Shown: in pieces, positions 47,823 to 59,240 of the stretch | How positions within the stretch are numbered: the first letter of the stretch is position 1 | How the letters are laid out: each line of letters begins with the position of its first letter | NCBI GenBank assembly: GCA_023053685.1 | Contig: JALIGW010000028.1 | Location: 8,149,782-8,213,781, forward strand | Direction: 5' to 3' | Length of the DNA: 64,000 nt | From: Diadophis punctatus similis | Lineage: Eukaryota; Chordata; Lepidosauria; Squamata; Dipsadidae | Notes under the pieces: model-generated | What the model was told of the DNA's origin: nothing | What the model saw: only the letters and a program-made list of their open reading frames with translations | Databases searched by the model: none | Position numbers and translations under genes: made by a program

Positions 47823-49270
47823 AATGACAGTTTGCTTAAAATTGTATGATTCGGGAGATTAGCTGAGTTTCAATTATTATGGAGATCAGGGCTCCCAGAT
47901 GCCAAATTAACAAATAATGTGCAGTTGATCCTATGTATGTTTGTTGGAAAGTAAAGTTAATGAGTCTTATTCTCCAGTTAAAAGCATTTGGGGGAGCAAT
48001 ATCTTTTTATCTTTTTTCCCCCCTCACAATAAAAATATTAATATCGTAGTGTCACATACACATGACACATTTTTTTCAGCAGAAACAAAACATGAGAATG
48101 CCCACAAAAGAAATTGTTCCTTAAAATATTTACACTGTTCTCTTCTCATTTTATAAAAAACAGCTTCAGTAACAAATAAAACAGCAAGGGAAAAAAATAG
48201 CTAAAATGAGGATTTAAAAAATTCTATCACCAAGTCTCTACCCAAAGGCATTTACAATCTTACAATGCAAACTGCTGAAGCTTCAGTATTTGGACAATCA
48301 ACTTTGGTTGCCGTAGTATGGCTGGTGGCTATTGTAAAACACACAATATTGTAACAATTCTATTTTAAAGCCTGCACATACAATATTAAGGGTTTACAAT
48401 AGGTTGTTTTTAAAGTTATAAACTGTTCTGGGAGGCTCCTTACCTAAAAACTGGAGAAAAGTGCAATAAATAAAATAATAATTTGTTTATTTTTTATACC
48501 TCACAGCCATCTTTCAAATTGCAATGTTTTATTTTATTTCCACTCTTCCAACCCTTTCCTCTCTCTTAGTTATCCAATCCATCGCATTTAAATGGAATCT
48601 CTCCTGGGGAGGATCAGAATAAATCCGACAATAGTAAACAAAGCTGAGTAGAGTTTTTATTTGATACTCCCTCTTGTATACCTTCCCCTGTCACCCTCTT
48701 TCCCTCCCGATACTTAACAAAGCTTTTCTCCTCATCCACCAGATGCCACTATCTTTCTGCTGATATCGTAACAACCTTTCCTGCATCAAAGTCATTTTAC
48801 CAAAGTTTTGCTCTTTTCCCCCACTCTATTCAGACCCTCATGCCAGAAGATCCCTCACCATCTTTCTCTATCTCCGGCAATCATTCCGATCAGACTCTTT
48901 CAATGAATTCTTCCCTGCAATCTGTTATTCCTCTCAGAAATAGCTAAAACACTCTCCACACAAGGCTTACCTATGGCTTGATTATCTTTTCCCCCCTGTT
49001 CGGAATTGCCAGGTATAAGTTAGAATTGCTTTCCTCTCTTGATAACCCAAGACTCAGCATATCCTCCCTCCCCTTCTGAAACATTTTACATCCCGTTGCA
49101 ATATTTACCAGCTAACCTCTCCGTCAGTATCTCTATTGCCTAAATATCCTCTCTTTTCTTTTCTTTTTTCCCCTTTCCTTCTTTTTTCAAATTTCAAAAG
49201 GTAAGATGAAACTAAGTCAGCAGGCAGAAACTCCACACCCGCGAAGATAAACATGTCCCTGCACGGCCAA
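47823..49270. other. No supported gene; pyrimidine-rich right part
   Basis: 48540-49190 is rich in C and T on plus. No open frame or LTR ends are convincing. Confidence 0.3.
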
Positions 49271-49279
49271 TTGTCTTAC

Positions 49280-49340
49280 CTAGCATAGTGACAGAGAGCA
49301 CCAGCTGAAAGTAGAAAATCAGATGTAGGAAGCAATCCAT
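49280..49340 (-). CDS. Candidate first coding exon with signal peptide
   Basis: On minus, ATG at 49338-49340 (context 'aaagtcatgg') opens a 20-codon hydrophobic stretch, MDCFLHLIFYFQLVLSVTML, followed by G and a good donor 'gtaagac'. This is the normal build of a first coding exon for a secreted or type I membrane protein: short polar start, hydrophobic core, phase-1 end. A phase-compatible exon exists 34.6 kb downstream at 14577-14675. I do not recognise the protein. Seen: start, frame, donor. Inferred: that it is an exon and that the two are joined. It may be a chance match. Confidence 0.35.
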
Positions 49341-49427
49341 GACTTTGCTCTCTGCTTCGCTTGTGCATCAACCCTTCTCTTTAAGGTTCTACAAAAGCTC
49401 TGATGTTAACACTTGGACTCTTGCTGG

Positions 49428-49436
49428 CTTATAGAA
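49428..49436 (-). promoter_or_regulatory. TATA-like box upstream of candidate first exon
   Basis: 'ttctataag' on minus lies about 90 bp before the candidate ATG, a suitable distance for a TATA box with a short 5' UTR. Weak on its own. Confidence 0.2.
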
Positions 49437-49904
49437 TTCCACCTCCTGCTTTGGCAGACTCTCATGGGTCCTAAAGCCCTCATGGTTTCACTACCCTACA
49501 CTTCTGTCAGCAAGTGAAGATGAAGACTGTTGAAAACGATTACCCCACCCTGCCCCATTTGAGTATACATACATGTAAGCATTGGCATTCACCTGGATTG
49601 GTGATTTTGATAATTTTGCATCTAATTTTATCTGTAACTTCCCCGCAACAGTATAAATACAGTAAGGAAATTAGCCATTTTTTAAATACTTAGACAGATG
49701 AAGGTTTTAATGACTACATTTACTGCCTATGCACATTTTTATAACTTAATGTTTCCCTGATATAAAGGATGTTTCTAAATACATATATTGCATTTAGTGC
49801 TATTACTATTGAAGAAAGTTAGCACCCACCCCTCCTAGAAGAATGAAATATTTTAGGAAATATTAAAAAGGCAGAATATTATATTTCCCTGGATGAGAAA
49901 TTGA

Positions 49905-50255
49905 GAAACATGGTCTTGGAGACAGAAACTCAGCCCCAGCTCCCTGCGCCTAGCAGATATTTGGTGCCCATTGAGGACTGGGCCACCCTATCTACAAAAC
50001 AAAAGACCTCAGCTCCAGGATGATGGGATTAAGACATGACCCTCCAGGATATAATAGGATTAGCTATCAGTAGAGCTCACCACATGACACAACCAAACCC
50101 CTTCATTACATCACCTAGTAAAGTTCAACCAAACTTGATTCAGACAAACATGACTCCACATGGGAGTCTGCAACCAATAAGATACATGCCCTTGCCACAG
50201 GAACAGGAAGCTCAAGTTCAAAGCCCAAGAGAGGGTATAAATAACACTCACTCTC
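49905..50255 (+). mobile_element. Solo LTR, copy 2, left part
   Basis: Related to the LTR at 40.6 kb: 'catgggagtctgcaaccaat', 'ggaacaggaagctcaagttc' and the TATA region 'gagagggtataaataac'. It is split by a 2.3-kb insertion; the right part is at 52554-52725. Confidence 0.65.
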
Positions 50256-52553
50256 TAGACTTCTGGTTGACATTGTGATGAGAATGGCTGGAAAAATAGC
50301 GGGCTCCACCGAGCCCTACAAAATCCAGCTGGTAATTGCTGTCGGGGTACCCTACAGGATCATAGCCGCGTTGTAGGGGTGGTGAAGGAAGGACAGGCGC
50401 TTCGCTGACCAGGAGGAACTCGCAATTTCCTCGTTAGGTCCTAAGCAAGCTCTCCCAAACGACAGCAGGGATGACGGCCATTTTTGGCAGTCACAAGCTG
50501 GGACAACTGGGACCACAAGATTTGTGCTGGAGCGGTTCGTGGGCAGCGCAATGAAACTGGGTGAGATAATTACCAACTTTTACTCTAAATATTTGATTTA
50601 AGTACAAGAATTTTAAAAGATAATTCCCAAGCCAAAGAAAGTGGCGACTAAATACATGGGGGGGGGGGACTGAAAATTAAGAGGTGAAAGAAGCCCAAGG
50701 GAAGCTTTAAAACACAGAAAGCTTGAAAAAATCTTAAACAATTTGAAAGGTGTTTTTCGGGGGAAAAACTGTCTTGTTTATTTGTATTTTTTAAACCCCC
50801 TGGATTTATTGGATAATCAGCTGTTTTTGACAGACTGTTTAACGTTGGATTTGGGGATAAGAGACCCATCTACTGGAAGAAGAGACTACAGCACTATAGC
50901 CGCAGCATACTCAGTGAAAGTCAACCCAATACACATAAAGTCTAATACACAGAATAGAAGTAATAACATCTGGAGGATGTCCTGACCTTGACTCTACTGT
51001 TAGAAGATGACTTGGATAATTTGAGAATATTTAATGAGGGTTTTTTTTCCCTTCTGAAGATTTTTAAAAGGAACTAATTTGCAAATAACTAAACTTTATT
51101 AAAATTGGCTATTGGATTATGGATCTGAAAGATTGGAGGAATCTAGAGGATTAACTCGGATTTGGACTATTAATGTTATCCAACAGAACATTCTGCGAGA
51201 CAAAAGAAGAAAGGTGTCAGAAGAAAAGAGAAAAGAAGGAAAGTTAAATAAGACTTTAACATTTGGACAATTGGGAAGATATATAATTGGAAAACTATAA
51301 GGCTGTAAATTATTAAGAATTTTAAAGATCATAAATTTAGGGGGTTTGGAGGTATAATTATGGGATTGATGAAATTTTATTAAGCAGGAGTTTTTAAATA
51401 TTGAGACGTTGGAACTATAGAAATATACTTTTTATAATTTTTATCAAATTGTTATAAAATGGATTTACAGGTGACAATAGAGCTATATGAAGAAATATTT
51501 TATGCTAAAAAGTGTGTGTGAATCTATAAAGAACAATAAGGAGACAAGGGGATTGTTTAAAGACACAGAAATGGATGTAGAAGTCACTCAACAATTGAGG
51601 GGAAAAGAGGAACACGATACTCAAGAAATAGATGAGAAATTAGAAAAAGCAGCAGAAGGGAAAAATCAAAATGAGACACAAGAAGTTAAAAATAAAGAAG
51701 AGAAAGGATTAATAAGTAGGAATCAATCAGATAACCCTTCAAAAGCTTATAATAGAACAGAGAGAAAAGAGAAAAATCTCTTCAAAAAAAAAGGAAGTCT
51801 TCTTGATGGGCGTTCAAATAATACAGCAGAAAGAGACAAAAGGTACCCAGAAGGAAAAGTTCAGAAGGCACAAAAACATCAAAAAGAGATACAAGAGAGA
51901 GAGATAAAAGGCTGACTAAAAAGTCAATAAATGATAGAATTTTAAAAAAGTTAAGAGATGATGGATAATAAGAAAATATATTAATAAAATGGGAAAATAC
52001 ATATAGGGAAAATAGTAGTATATATATTAATAGATAATATAACTTACCACAACTAAAATAAGTTAATATTAGTAGATGGAAATTTAGGATTACGTAATTT
52101 AATTGTATTATTAATATTAATAGTGTGTTAAAGTATATTATGAATTTAAAATATTAAGAATTAGAAATTGTGGGGATTTTGAGATACACTCCCAGGATTG
52201 ATTAAATATTGTTAATATCTGGTGTTATTAATAATACTACACATTTGGAATATTGAAGTTATGGTGGAATAATGAGTAATTCTTAAAATATTAAATAATA
52301 GTAATTTAATAGAGGATAACAAGTACATGGTATAAAGAAATGTTATCTATGTTTAAATGAATTAATGGGAAAAATGATAAAGGGTTATGAAGAGAGAATA
52401 GTATTGTTGAAGTTGGAAGATTAGGATTATACATACTTATTTGTATTATTATTGTCAGCGTTATTTAAAAAAGACTTGACCCAGTCAATACACTGTCCAC
52501 AAAATATGTATGGAATTATTATACTAAAAAATAAAAATAAAAAATAGAAATAA
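50256..52553 (+). mobile_element. L1-type retrotransposon insertion with ORF1-like remains
   Basis: Flanked by a 17-bp target duplication 'aaataacactcactctc' (50239-50255, 52554-52570), with an A-rich 3' tail ('aaaataaaaataaaaaatag'). The first 300 bp are GC- and CpG-rich like an L1 5' UTR; the rest is AT-rich. The only sizeable frame is 51487-51915, lysine/glutamate-rich. No RT or endonuclease motifs are visible, so it was mobilised in trans or has lost ORF2. It resembles half-L1 elements that carry ORF1 only. The duplication is clear; the L1 class is inferred. Confidence 0.6.
51487..51915 (+). pseudogene. Lys/Glu-rich ORF1-like fragment
   Basis: 142 codons, highly charged with predicted coiled-coil character ('QEIDEKLEKAAEGKNQNETQ', 'EVKNKEEKGLISRN'). 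Such a composition suits the N-terminal coiled coil of L1 ORF1 proteins, but no RRM or C-terminal domain is seen. Identity is uncertain. Confidence 0.3.
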
Positions 52554-52725
52554 AAATAACACTCACTCTCCACTCCATGTGGTCAGCTACCCAGGATTTC
52601 AAACCCATGTGGTTCTGTTCACCATTAAACCATCCTTCCAAGCAGCCTCCATGTTTCCAGTATCTTTCTCCTCACTTGGAACTGAACCCAGATGGACATT
52701 TCTTCCAACACCACAACACAGAAAC
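52554..52725 (+). mobile_element. Solo LTR, copy 2, right part
   Basis: Continues the LTR after the insertion: 'tctgttcaccattaaacc' (ATTAAA signal), 'cctccatgtttccagtatct' and 'cacttggaactgaacccaga', paralleling 41.05-41.13 kb. Confidence 0.65.
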
Positions 52726-52868
52726 AGATGGAAGGTTTGAACAATTTCATATGTTACATACTGTAGATTTGATTTTTACCTTTGGAAAACCAAGGGAAGG
52801 TTTAAATTTCTGTCTCCTTCCAGAAAAGGCTATTTCATACCTTTATTTTTCAATGCATATATATATAT

Positions 52869-53199
52869 CTCCCATATTTGGGTACACCAGGATAACACGA
52901 CAGAAAAAATACATATAACCCTTTCCTGGTGAAAGAGCTGATTGGGAACAGAGCCTATGGCCTAATGGATAAGTTGCTGCACTGCAAGGCAGCCGGCCCG
53001 GGTTCAAATCCCAGTAAGGGGTATGGCTATCTGACGAGAGCAAAATAAGCTCGAAATAGATCTATAATAGTCTCCCTTTATTTTCATTTATCAGCAAAAA
53101 AATCCTACACATATAGATTAGTGTGTCGGCTATAAAAAAACAGCCTGGATGGTCCCAGTGAGGGGCTGAAAGGCAAAAATGGAAGCTGTGATGCTTTCT
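52869..53199 (+). repeat. Hammerhead/tRNA-like unit A1
   Basis: First unit of the array, 331 bp to the same point in A2. It starts at 'ctcccatatttgggtacacc' after a short (TA)n. The tRNA-like head at 52952-53020 has A box 'tggcctaatgg' and B box 'gggttcaaatccc' and could fold an anticodon arm. The hammerhead is at 53025-53072. The body ends 'gcctggatggtcccagtgag' and 'gctgaaaggcaaaaatggaa'. A-type units have a head different from B-type units but the same body. Confidence 0.88.
53025..53072 (+). ncRNA. Type I hammerhead ribozyme, copy 2
   Basis: GGCTAT (53025-53030), CTGACGA (53031-53037), GAGC-AAAATAA-GCTC (53038-53052), GAAA (53053-53056), ATA-GATC-TAT, cleavage after A53066, ATAGTC (53067-53072). 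The stem II loop is one base longer than in B units while the stem is kept. AAGGG/CCCTT can extend stem I. Confidence 0.82.
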
Positions 53200-53455
53200 C
53201 TCCCATATTTGGGTACACCAGGATAACACAACAGAAAAAACACATATAACCCTTTCCTGGTGAAAGAGCTGATTGGGAACAGAGCCTATGGCCTAATGGA
53301 TAAGTTGCTACACTGCAAGGCAGCCGGCCCGGGTTCAAATCCCAGTAAGGGGTATGGCTATCTGACGAGAGCAAAATAAGCTCGAAATAGATCTATAATA
53401 GTCTCCCTTTATTTTCATTTATCAGCAAAAAAATCCTACATATATATATATATAT
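53200..53455 (+). repeat. Hammerhead/tRNA-like unit A2
   Basis: Nearly identical to A1; tRNA-like head at 53283-53351. It ends in a short (TA)n at 53437-53455 where A1 has 'catatagattagtgtgtcgg', then passes into unit B1. Confidence 0.88.
53356..53403 (+). ncRNA. Type I hammerhead ribozyme, copy 3
   Basis: Same sequence as copy 2; predicted cleavage after A53397, stem I partner at 53398-53403. Confidence 0.82.
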
Positions 53456-53780
53456 AAGGCAAAAGGAAGCTGTGATGTTTCCTTCCATACACCAGGATGA
53501 CTCGACAGAATAAACATATACAACCCTTTCCTGGTGAAGAGCTGATTGGGAATAGAACCTTGTGGCCTAGAGGTTAATCTTCTGACTTTCAAGCAGACTG
53601 CCCAGGTTCAATTCCCACTACGGGTATGGCTATCTGACGAGAGCAAAATAGCTCGAAATAGATCTATAATAGTCTCCCTTTATTTTCATTTATCAGCAAA
53701 AAATGTTACACATATAGACAATATAGTTTGTCGACTATAGAAAACTGCCTGGATGGTCCCAGGAGGGGCTGAAAGGCAAA
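53456..53780 (+). repeat. Hammerhead/tRNA-like unit B1
   Basis: Body as in A units. The tRNA-like head at 53557-53625 is of the other type: A box 'tggcctagagg', B box 'ggttcaattcc', and an anticodon-arm-like TCTG-actttcaag-CAGA whose loop would read CUUUCAA. This recalls tRNA-Glu, but the acceptor stem is poor, so it is not a tRNA gene. Confidence 0.88.
53628..53674 (+). ncRNA. Type I hammerhead ribozyme, copy 4
   Basis: Identical in core and stems to the 26.2 kb copy; predicted cleavage after A53668. Confidence 0.82.
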
Positions 53781-54097
53781 AGGAAGCTGTGATGTTTCCT
53801 TCCATACACCAGGATGACTCGACAGAATAAACATATACAACCCTTTCCTGGTGAAGAGCTGATTGGGAATAGAACCTTGTGGCCTAGAGGTTAATCTTCT
53901 GACTTTCAAGCAGACTGCCCAGGTTCAATTCCCACTACGGGTATGGCTATCTGACGAGAGCAAAATAGCTCGAAATAGATCTATAATAGTCTCCCTTTAT
54001 TTTCATTTATCAGCAAAAAATGTTACACATATAGACAATATAGTTTGTCGACTATAGAAAACTGCCTGGATGGTCCCAGGAGGGGCTGAAAGGCAAA
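53781..54097 (+). repeat. Hammerhead/tRNA-like unit B2
   Basis: Exactly 317 bp from the same point in B1 and almost identical; head at 53874-53942. It contains 'gactatagaaaactgcctgg' between the hammerhead and the next unit. Confidence 0.9.
53945..53991 (+). ncRNA. Type I hammerhead ribozyme, copy 5
   Basis: Same as copy 4, displaced by 317 bp; predicted cleavage after A53985. Confidence 0.82.
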
Positions 54098-55006
<909 letters not shown>

Positions 55007-55633
55007 GTTGACCAACAGTTATAGGTATATCTACATTGGGATTTAGCCTCTGAAAACACCACTAAACCTTTTACTACATAGACCTTGACCAGTTGAAATT
55101 GGCTGAATACATTAATCCCAGAAATTCAACCATAATCTTTACAATGTTCTCCAGTGGAAGAGGAAAAAGGAAATGCAAGTATTTGGGGAAGAGTTCCTTT
55201 GGAAGAAACAGGCTGGTAATACTCCAAAATATCTGTTGTACTCTAAGATTATATTAGACAGCACAATTCTAGAACAGCACAATGCATTATAACCATAATG
55301 ACTTGTATCATCTGTGGCCTCTCAATTACTCACTTCTTTGTTCCAACCTAGTCAAAGTGATAATCCTCCTTGCTCTAGCAAATCAAAGACCTGCCTGCTA
55401 AAACATCTATTTTGTTTACAAAAGGGTCCAAGATTCAAAAATTAAGATCTACAAGTAGGTTAGGAAGCTTCCCTGACTTAAAACTTGGAAAGTTGCTGCT
55501 ACGAACTATAAGCAGATGATTGAGGATAATATGACTTCTAGTTCAGTAGACTTGAAGGACACCAGATTGAGAAATGCTGCTGTGCTCAGAATTGAGTTAT
55601 ATGACCCAATGGCCCAAGAAAAGTACAGAAAGT

Positions 55634-56834
55634 TGTTACGTACTGCCCTACGGAGTACCGATTTGCATGGCCGCCGCTGATTGGCTAATCTAGCGGCGGG
55701 AGAAATGAACTGCTGTCAGTGGCCAGCAGGCTACAGGGAAGCCCTTAAAAGTGGCTTCCCTGCAGCCTGCCGGCAGTTCGTATTGCACTCAGCTTTATTT
55801 ATTTTTATTTATTTGTCAAACATGTATAGGATAGTAGTAGTTTGTATAAACATAAGTAAAAAGTAACAATAAAAGAGGACAATAGGACAGTAGGACAGGG
55901 ACGGTAGGCACAGTGGTGCGCTTATGCACGCCCCTTATAGACGTCTTAGAAATGGGGAGAGGTTGACTGTAGACAGTCTAAGGTTAAAGTTTTTGGGGTT
56001 TGGAGAAGAAACCACAGAGTCAGGTAGTGCATTCCAGGCATTGATCACTCTGTTGCTGAAGTCGTATTTTCTGCAGTCGAGTTTGGAGCGGTTTACACTT
56101 AGTTTGAATCTATTACGTGCTCGTGTATTGTTGCGGTTGAAGCTGAAGTAATCATTGACATTGAAGGACTTTCTGATATATGATGTTAGGAACTACATTT
56201 AGATCAGATCGGAGGCGACGTAGTTGTAAATTGTCTAATCCCAGTATTTCAAGTCTGGTGGAATAAGGTATTTTGTTGTGAGCGGAGGAGTGAAGGACTC
56301 TTCTTGTGAAATATTTCTGGACTCTCTCGATTGTATTTATGTCTGATATGCAGTGCGGGTTCCAGACAGGTGAGCTGTATTCCAGAATTGGTCTAACAAA
56401 TGTTTTGTATGCTCTGGTTAGCAATGTAATGTCGCCAGAGAAGAAGCTACGCAAGATTAGATTAACAACCCTTAGTGCCTTTTTGGCAATGTTGTTACAG
56501 TGGGCTCTAGCACTTAGGTTGTTGGATATGAGTACTCCAAGGTCTTTGACAGAGTGAGAGTCATCTACAAGTTCGTTTCCTCCAAGTTTGTATTTTGTAT
56601 TCTGATTTTTTTTGCCAATGTGTAAGACAGAGCATTTGTTGGTTGAGATTTGAAGTTGCCAGTTGTTTGACCATTCTGCTACATGATCAAGGTCTTTTTG
56701 AAGGGTAGCAAAATTGTCGGTGGTGTTAAATAGTTTCGGTGGTGTTAAATAGTTTAACTATTGGAGTTAGTTTAGCTTTGGAGAAATAAAGGTGCTGAAC
56801 TGTTCCTGTGTCTCACTCCTTCATGAATCTAACA
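55634..56834 (+). mobile_element. Solo LTR with TGTTA/TAACA ends, split by a LINE
   Basis: Starts 'tgttacgtactgccctacgg', ends 'catgaatctaaca', with a 5-bp target duplication aaagt (55629-55633, 56835-56839). A TATA-like 'cccttaaaag' lies near 55744 and 'agaaataaagg' (AATAAA signal) near 56784. Without the LINE it would be about 230 bp. No internal genes are attached. Confidence 0.75.
55797..56766 (-). mobile_element. CR1-superfamily LINE, 5' truncated (minus), in the LTR
   Basis: The minus strand encodes 'DLDHVAEWSNNWQLQISTNK', 'CSVLHIGKKNQNTKYKLGG', then 'AYKTFVRPILEYSSPVWNPH' and 'YSTRLEILGLDNLQLRRLRS', i.e. RT thumb and C-terminal region, with frame breaks near 56150. The (TTTA)n tail is at 55797-55815. 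A short 'cagcttt/tagcttt' at both junctions may be the target duplication. Near 56716-56755 'tcggtggtgttaaatagttt' is tandemly duplicated. Confidence 0.85.
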
Positions 56835-57029
56835 AAAGTCATTGCAGTTGAGCTTGACCTGAGAGAGAAGACTCTCTGGGTTACTGTTCTGTGGGTAGAT
56901 CTAAATCCAAGTCAAAGAAGGAAAGGGATAACTGCTACTGAAAAATGCAGAACAGGGAAGGTAAAACCAGGCAGTTGACATGCTTCTCAGTCAAGAGTCA
57001 AATTTCTCTTGGCCCTTTGTAATATAAAG

Positions 57030-57135
57030 CAACTGATGATGTTACCTAGTTAGATAATGAAATGTCTGCAAGCAAACAACCAAGGTCAGAGAACACCAAT
57101 AATTCCACAGTTCAATCCTGAGCTTCACATATTTT
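57030..57135 (+). mobile_element. Penelope-like end with best hammerhead-like core
   Basis: CTGATGA (57033-57039), a stem of GTTA..TAAT type with loop 'cctagttaga', then GAAA (57059-57062), then 'tgtctgcaagcaaacaacca' and 'ccacagttcaatcctgagc'. GCA/TGC-type stem I pairing is seen in related copies but not clearly here, and stem III is not evident. Confidence 0.55.
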
Positions 57136-58795
57136 ATTCTCTTATAAATGTAAATGTCTCCTGACCTCTTGTTTCAGTTACAAATCCTGCCTGCCAACGG
57201 CATGCTAATATGAGTCATGACTAGTAGATTAATGTGTTATGCACCCTTCGGACCTCAATTAATTAACCTAGCCAACCCATTGAATTTGTCTGGGGCTTAA
57301 CCAACTCCTTTCCAGTCAGCCTAACTACACCTATGTTGTGTGATCATCCTATCTGAAGATGCTATCTGATCATTTTTGTCTTGATCGGATGTTGAGGAAG
57401 GTTTAACTTCCCTCCAACATCTGATCAAGACAGAAGGCTAAACAGGTGCGGTGAAAATAGGGTTTTACCCATTTGGATGGAAATGAGTAAGGATGGTTAA
57501 ACTCATCGGTAGTGGCGCTGTCTATGATCATATCACTGCAGATTTGTTAAAAGGTTTTGGCAGACTAAATAAAATAAAACAAAATTGTATAAATGAGTTG
57601 CTTATCTTGTTATGTCTCCAATAAAAACTGCCGGTCTCCTTTGTGGCACTTGGGAGAACTAAAAGTGGCTGCTGGATAACCAAGTCCTTGTCCATTTCTG
57701 GAACACAGAGTTCAGTTATGGGAATTGCTGCATTGTGCAAAAACAGCCAATAAGTCTCATCACCTTTCCTGGTAGTATCCTGATGCAATGAAGTACAGGT
57801 AAGCAGATCCATTTTGTGTCTGGGGGGTGTTCTCAAAACATTGGGCATTTGGATCTGACTAGGTGTTTCTAGGATTTACCATTTGTGAAATTCCTAGCCA
57901 AGTGCTTTGTGTGAAGGGAAAGCTTGCACCATTTTAAGAACAAAAGAGTTGGGAAGAGAAGAATAATGTGCATTTGAGCTTGACAATACATTTCACCTCT
58001 AGGAGCTTGGCTCTGATTTCTTACATACTGTAGTGTATGGGGGCCAGTGCTGCATCATTGATCTTGCAAATCAGTGCATGTTAGGGGAACCAATAATTTT
58101 GCAGGCTCAGTAGACTGTTTCTTTCTCATCCAGCTCATTTAAGTTACAGTTTGTAAAATGTTTCACATTGCAAACTGCAGAGCTAGAGCTACCTAATAAA
58201 ATTAACTTTGCTATGCATCATGAAATTCATAGGGATGCAAGATAAATATCTTTTAGGACCAACTGATAGTCACATTGCAATCTCTATAATGATATCATTG
58301 TCCTCCAAATTAAATTTAATTAATAGATAAGAGCTCTTCAATCATTTTAAAATCTTGTTATCTGATTAGAGTGTATGTAACAGCTTTTTAGTCAGGGGAA
58401 GAAACTGATTTTCCTTTGGGCAAACAAAAAAGTTTCAGGTTCTCCATATCTGTACTGTAATTGGAGAAGACCATTTCATCCAAGTATTCTTATATGTATA
58501 ACTCATTTTAAAGTAAGATCACTATAAGTGTAAATAAAAATACTTTGAGATACTTGGATATTTTTTCCTGCAGATTTTCCACTTGTTTGCATTCATCCAA
58601 AAACTTTTGTTTGAGTATCAAAGTCTAGCATTTCAGACCAGTTTATTAGGTCTTTTATAGTGTTGTGACTTCAAACCATGGACCAAATTTGTAACCAAAC
58701 ACTTTCCATTGGTCAGCCTGAAAAACAAACCTTCCTTTCCAGCCCTAACATCCAGGGATGGAGGACTGAAATGAATACATAATGTTAGTGTTTCT
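57136..58795. other. No supported feature
   Basis: A minus frame at 57528-57848 has no family motif I recognise. A short inverted repeat 'catctgatca/tgatcggatg' type occurs near 57365-57430. Confidence 0.35.
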
Positions 58796-58846
58796 CAACC
58801 TTGGCAACTTTAAAACACGTGGACTTCAAATCCCAGAATTCTCAGA
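58796..58846. mobile_element. Half of a palindromic hAT-like MITE
   Basis: 'tagtgtttctcaaccttggc' and 'cgtggacttcaaatcccaga' match the left arm of the palindromic MITEs; the right arm is missing. Confidence 0.6.
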
Positions 58847-58982
58847 GCCAGCTATTTAAGAAATTATTTTCACAGGAATATAAAAATTCATAAACACAGA
58901 GGCAAGAGTAGTGGCACAGTATAAGGTACAGGATGAACCCAAAGATAAAACAAATTATCTCTCAAAAATATTGTCTACTGCT

Positions 58983-59232
58983 CAGAGGTGGGTTCCTACC
59001 GGTTCGGACCGGTTCTATAGAACCATTAGTAACTTGGTGGCCTGGGTCGCTGGAACCGGCAACAACCCAGGCCTGCCACACCCCTGAGCCGGTTCTCTCG
59101 ATGGCGCCATAGGCACCGCCATCTTGTTTTTTACTTCTGCGTATGCACGTGCAGGTGGCGCGCAATGCGCACCCGCCCACACAGCATGTCCCTGAGTGAA
59201 CCGGCAGTAGCAGAATCCGGAACCCACCTCTG
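58983..59232 (-). mobile_element. hAT MITE, CAGGGGTGGG family, copy 6
   Basis: Left end 'cagaggtgggttcctaccgg', right end 'ccggaacccacctctg'; exact 8-bp duplication ctactgct at 58975-58982 and 59233-59240. Confidence 0.9.
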
Positions 59233-59240
59233 CTACTGCT

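Noticed and set aside
53557..53625. tRNA-Glu-like sequence as a real tRNA gene (and its sister heads)
   Set aside because: The acceptor stem pairs poorly and the sequence is a fixed part of a repeat unit; better seen as a Pol III-type repeat head.
55924..56557. Plus-strand frames over the LINE at 55.8 kb and again at 62.9 kb
   Set aside because: Both copies show the same plus frame because it is the antisense of LINE ORF2; the real coding is on minus.
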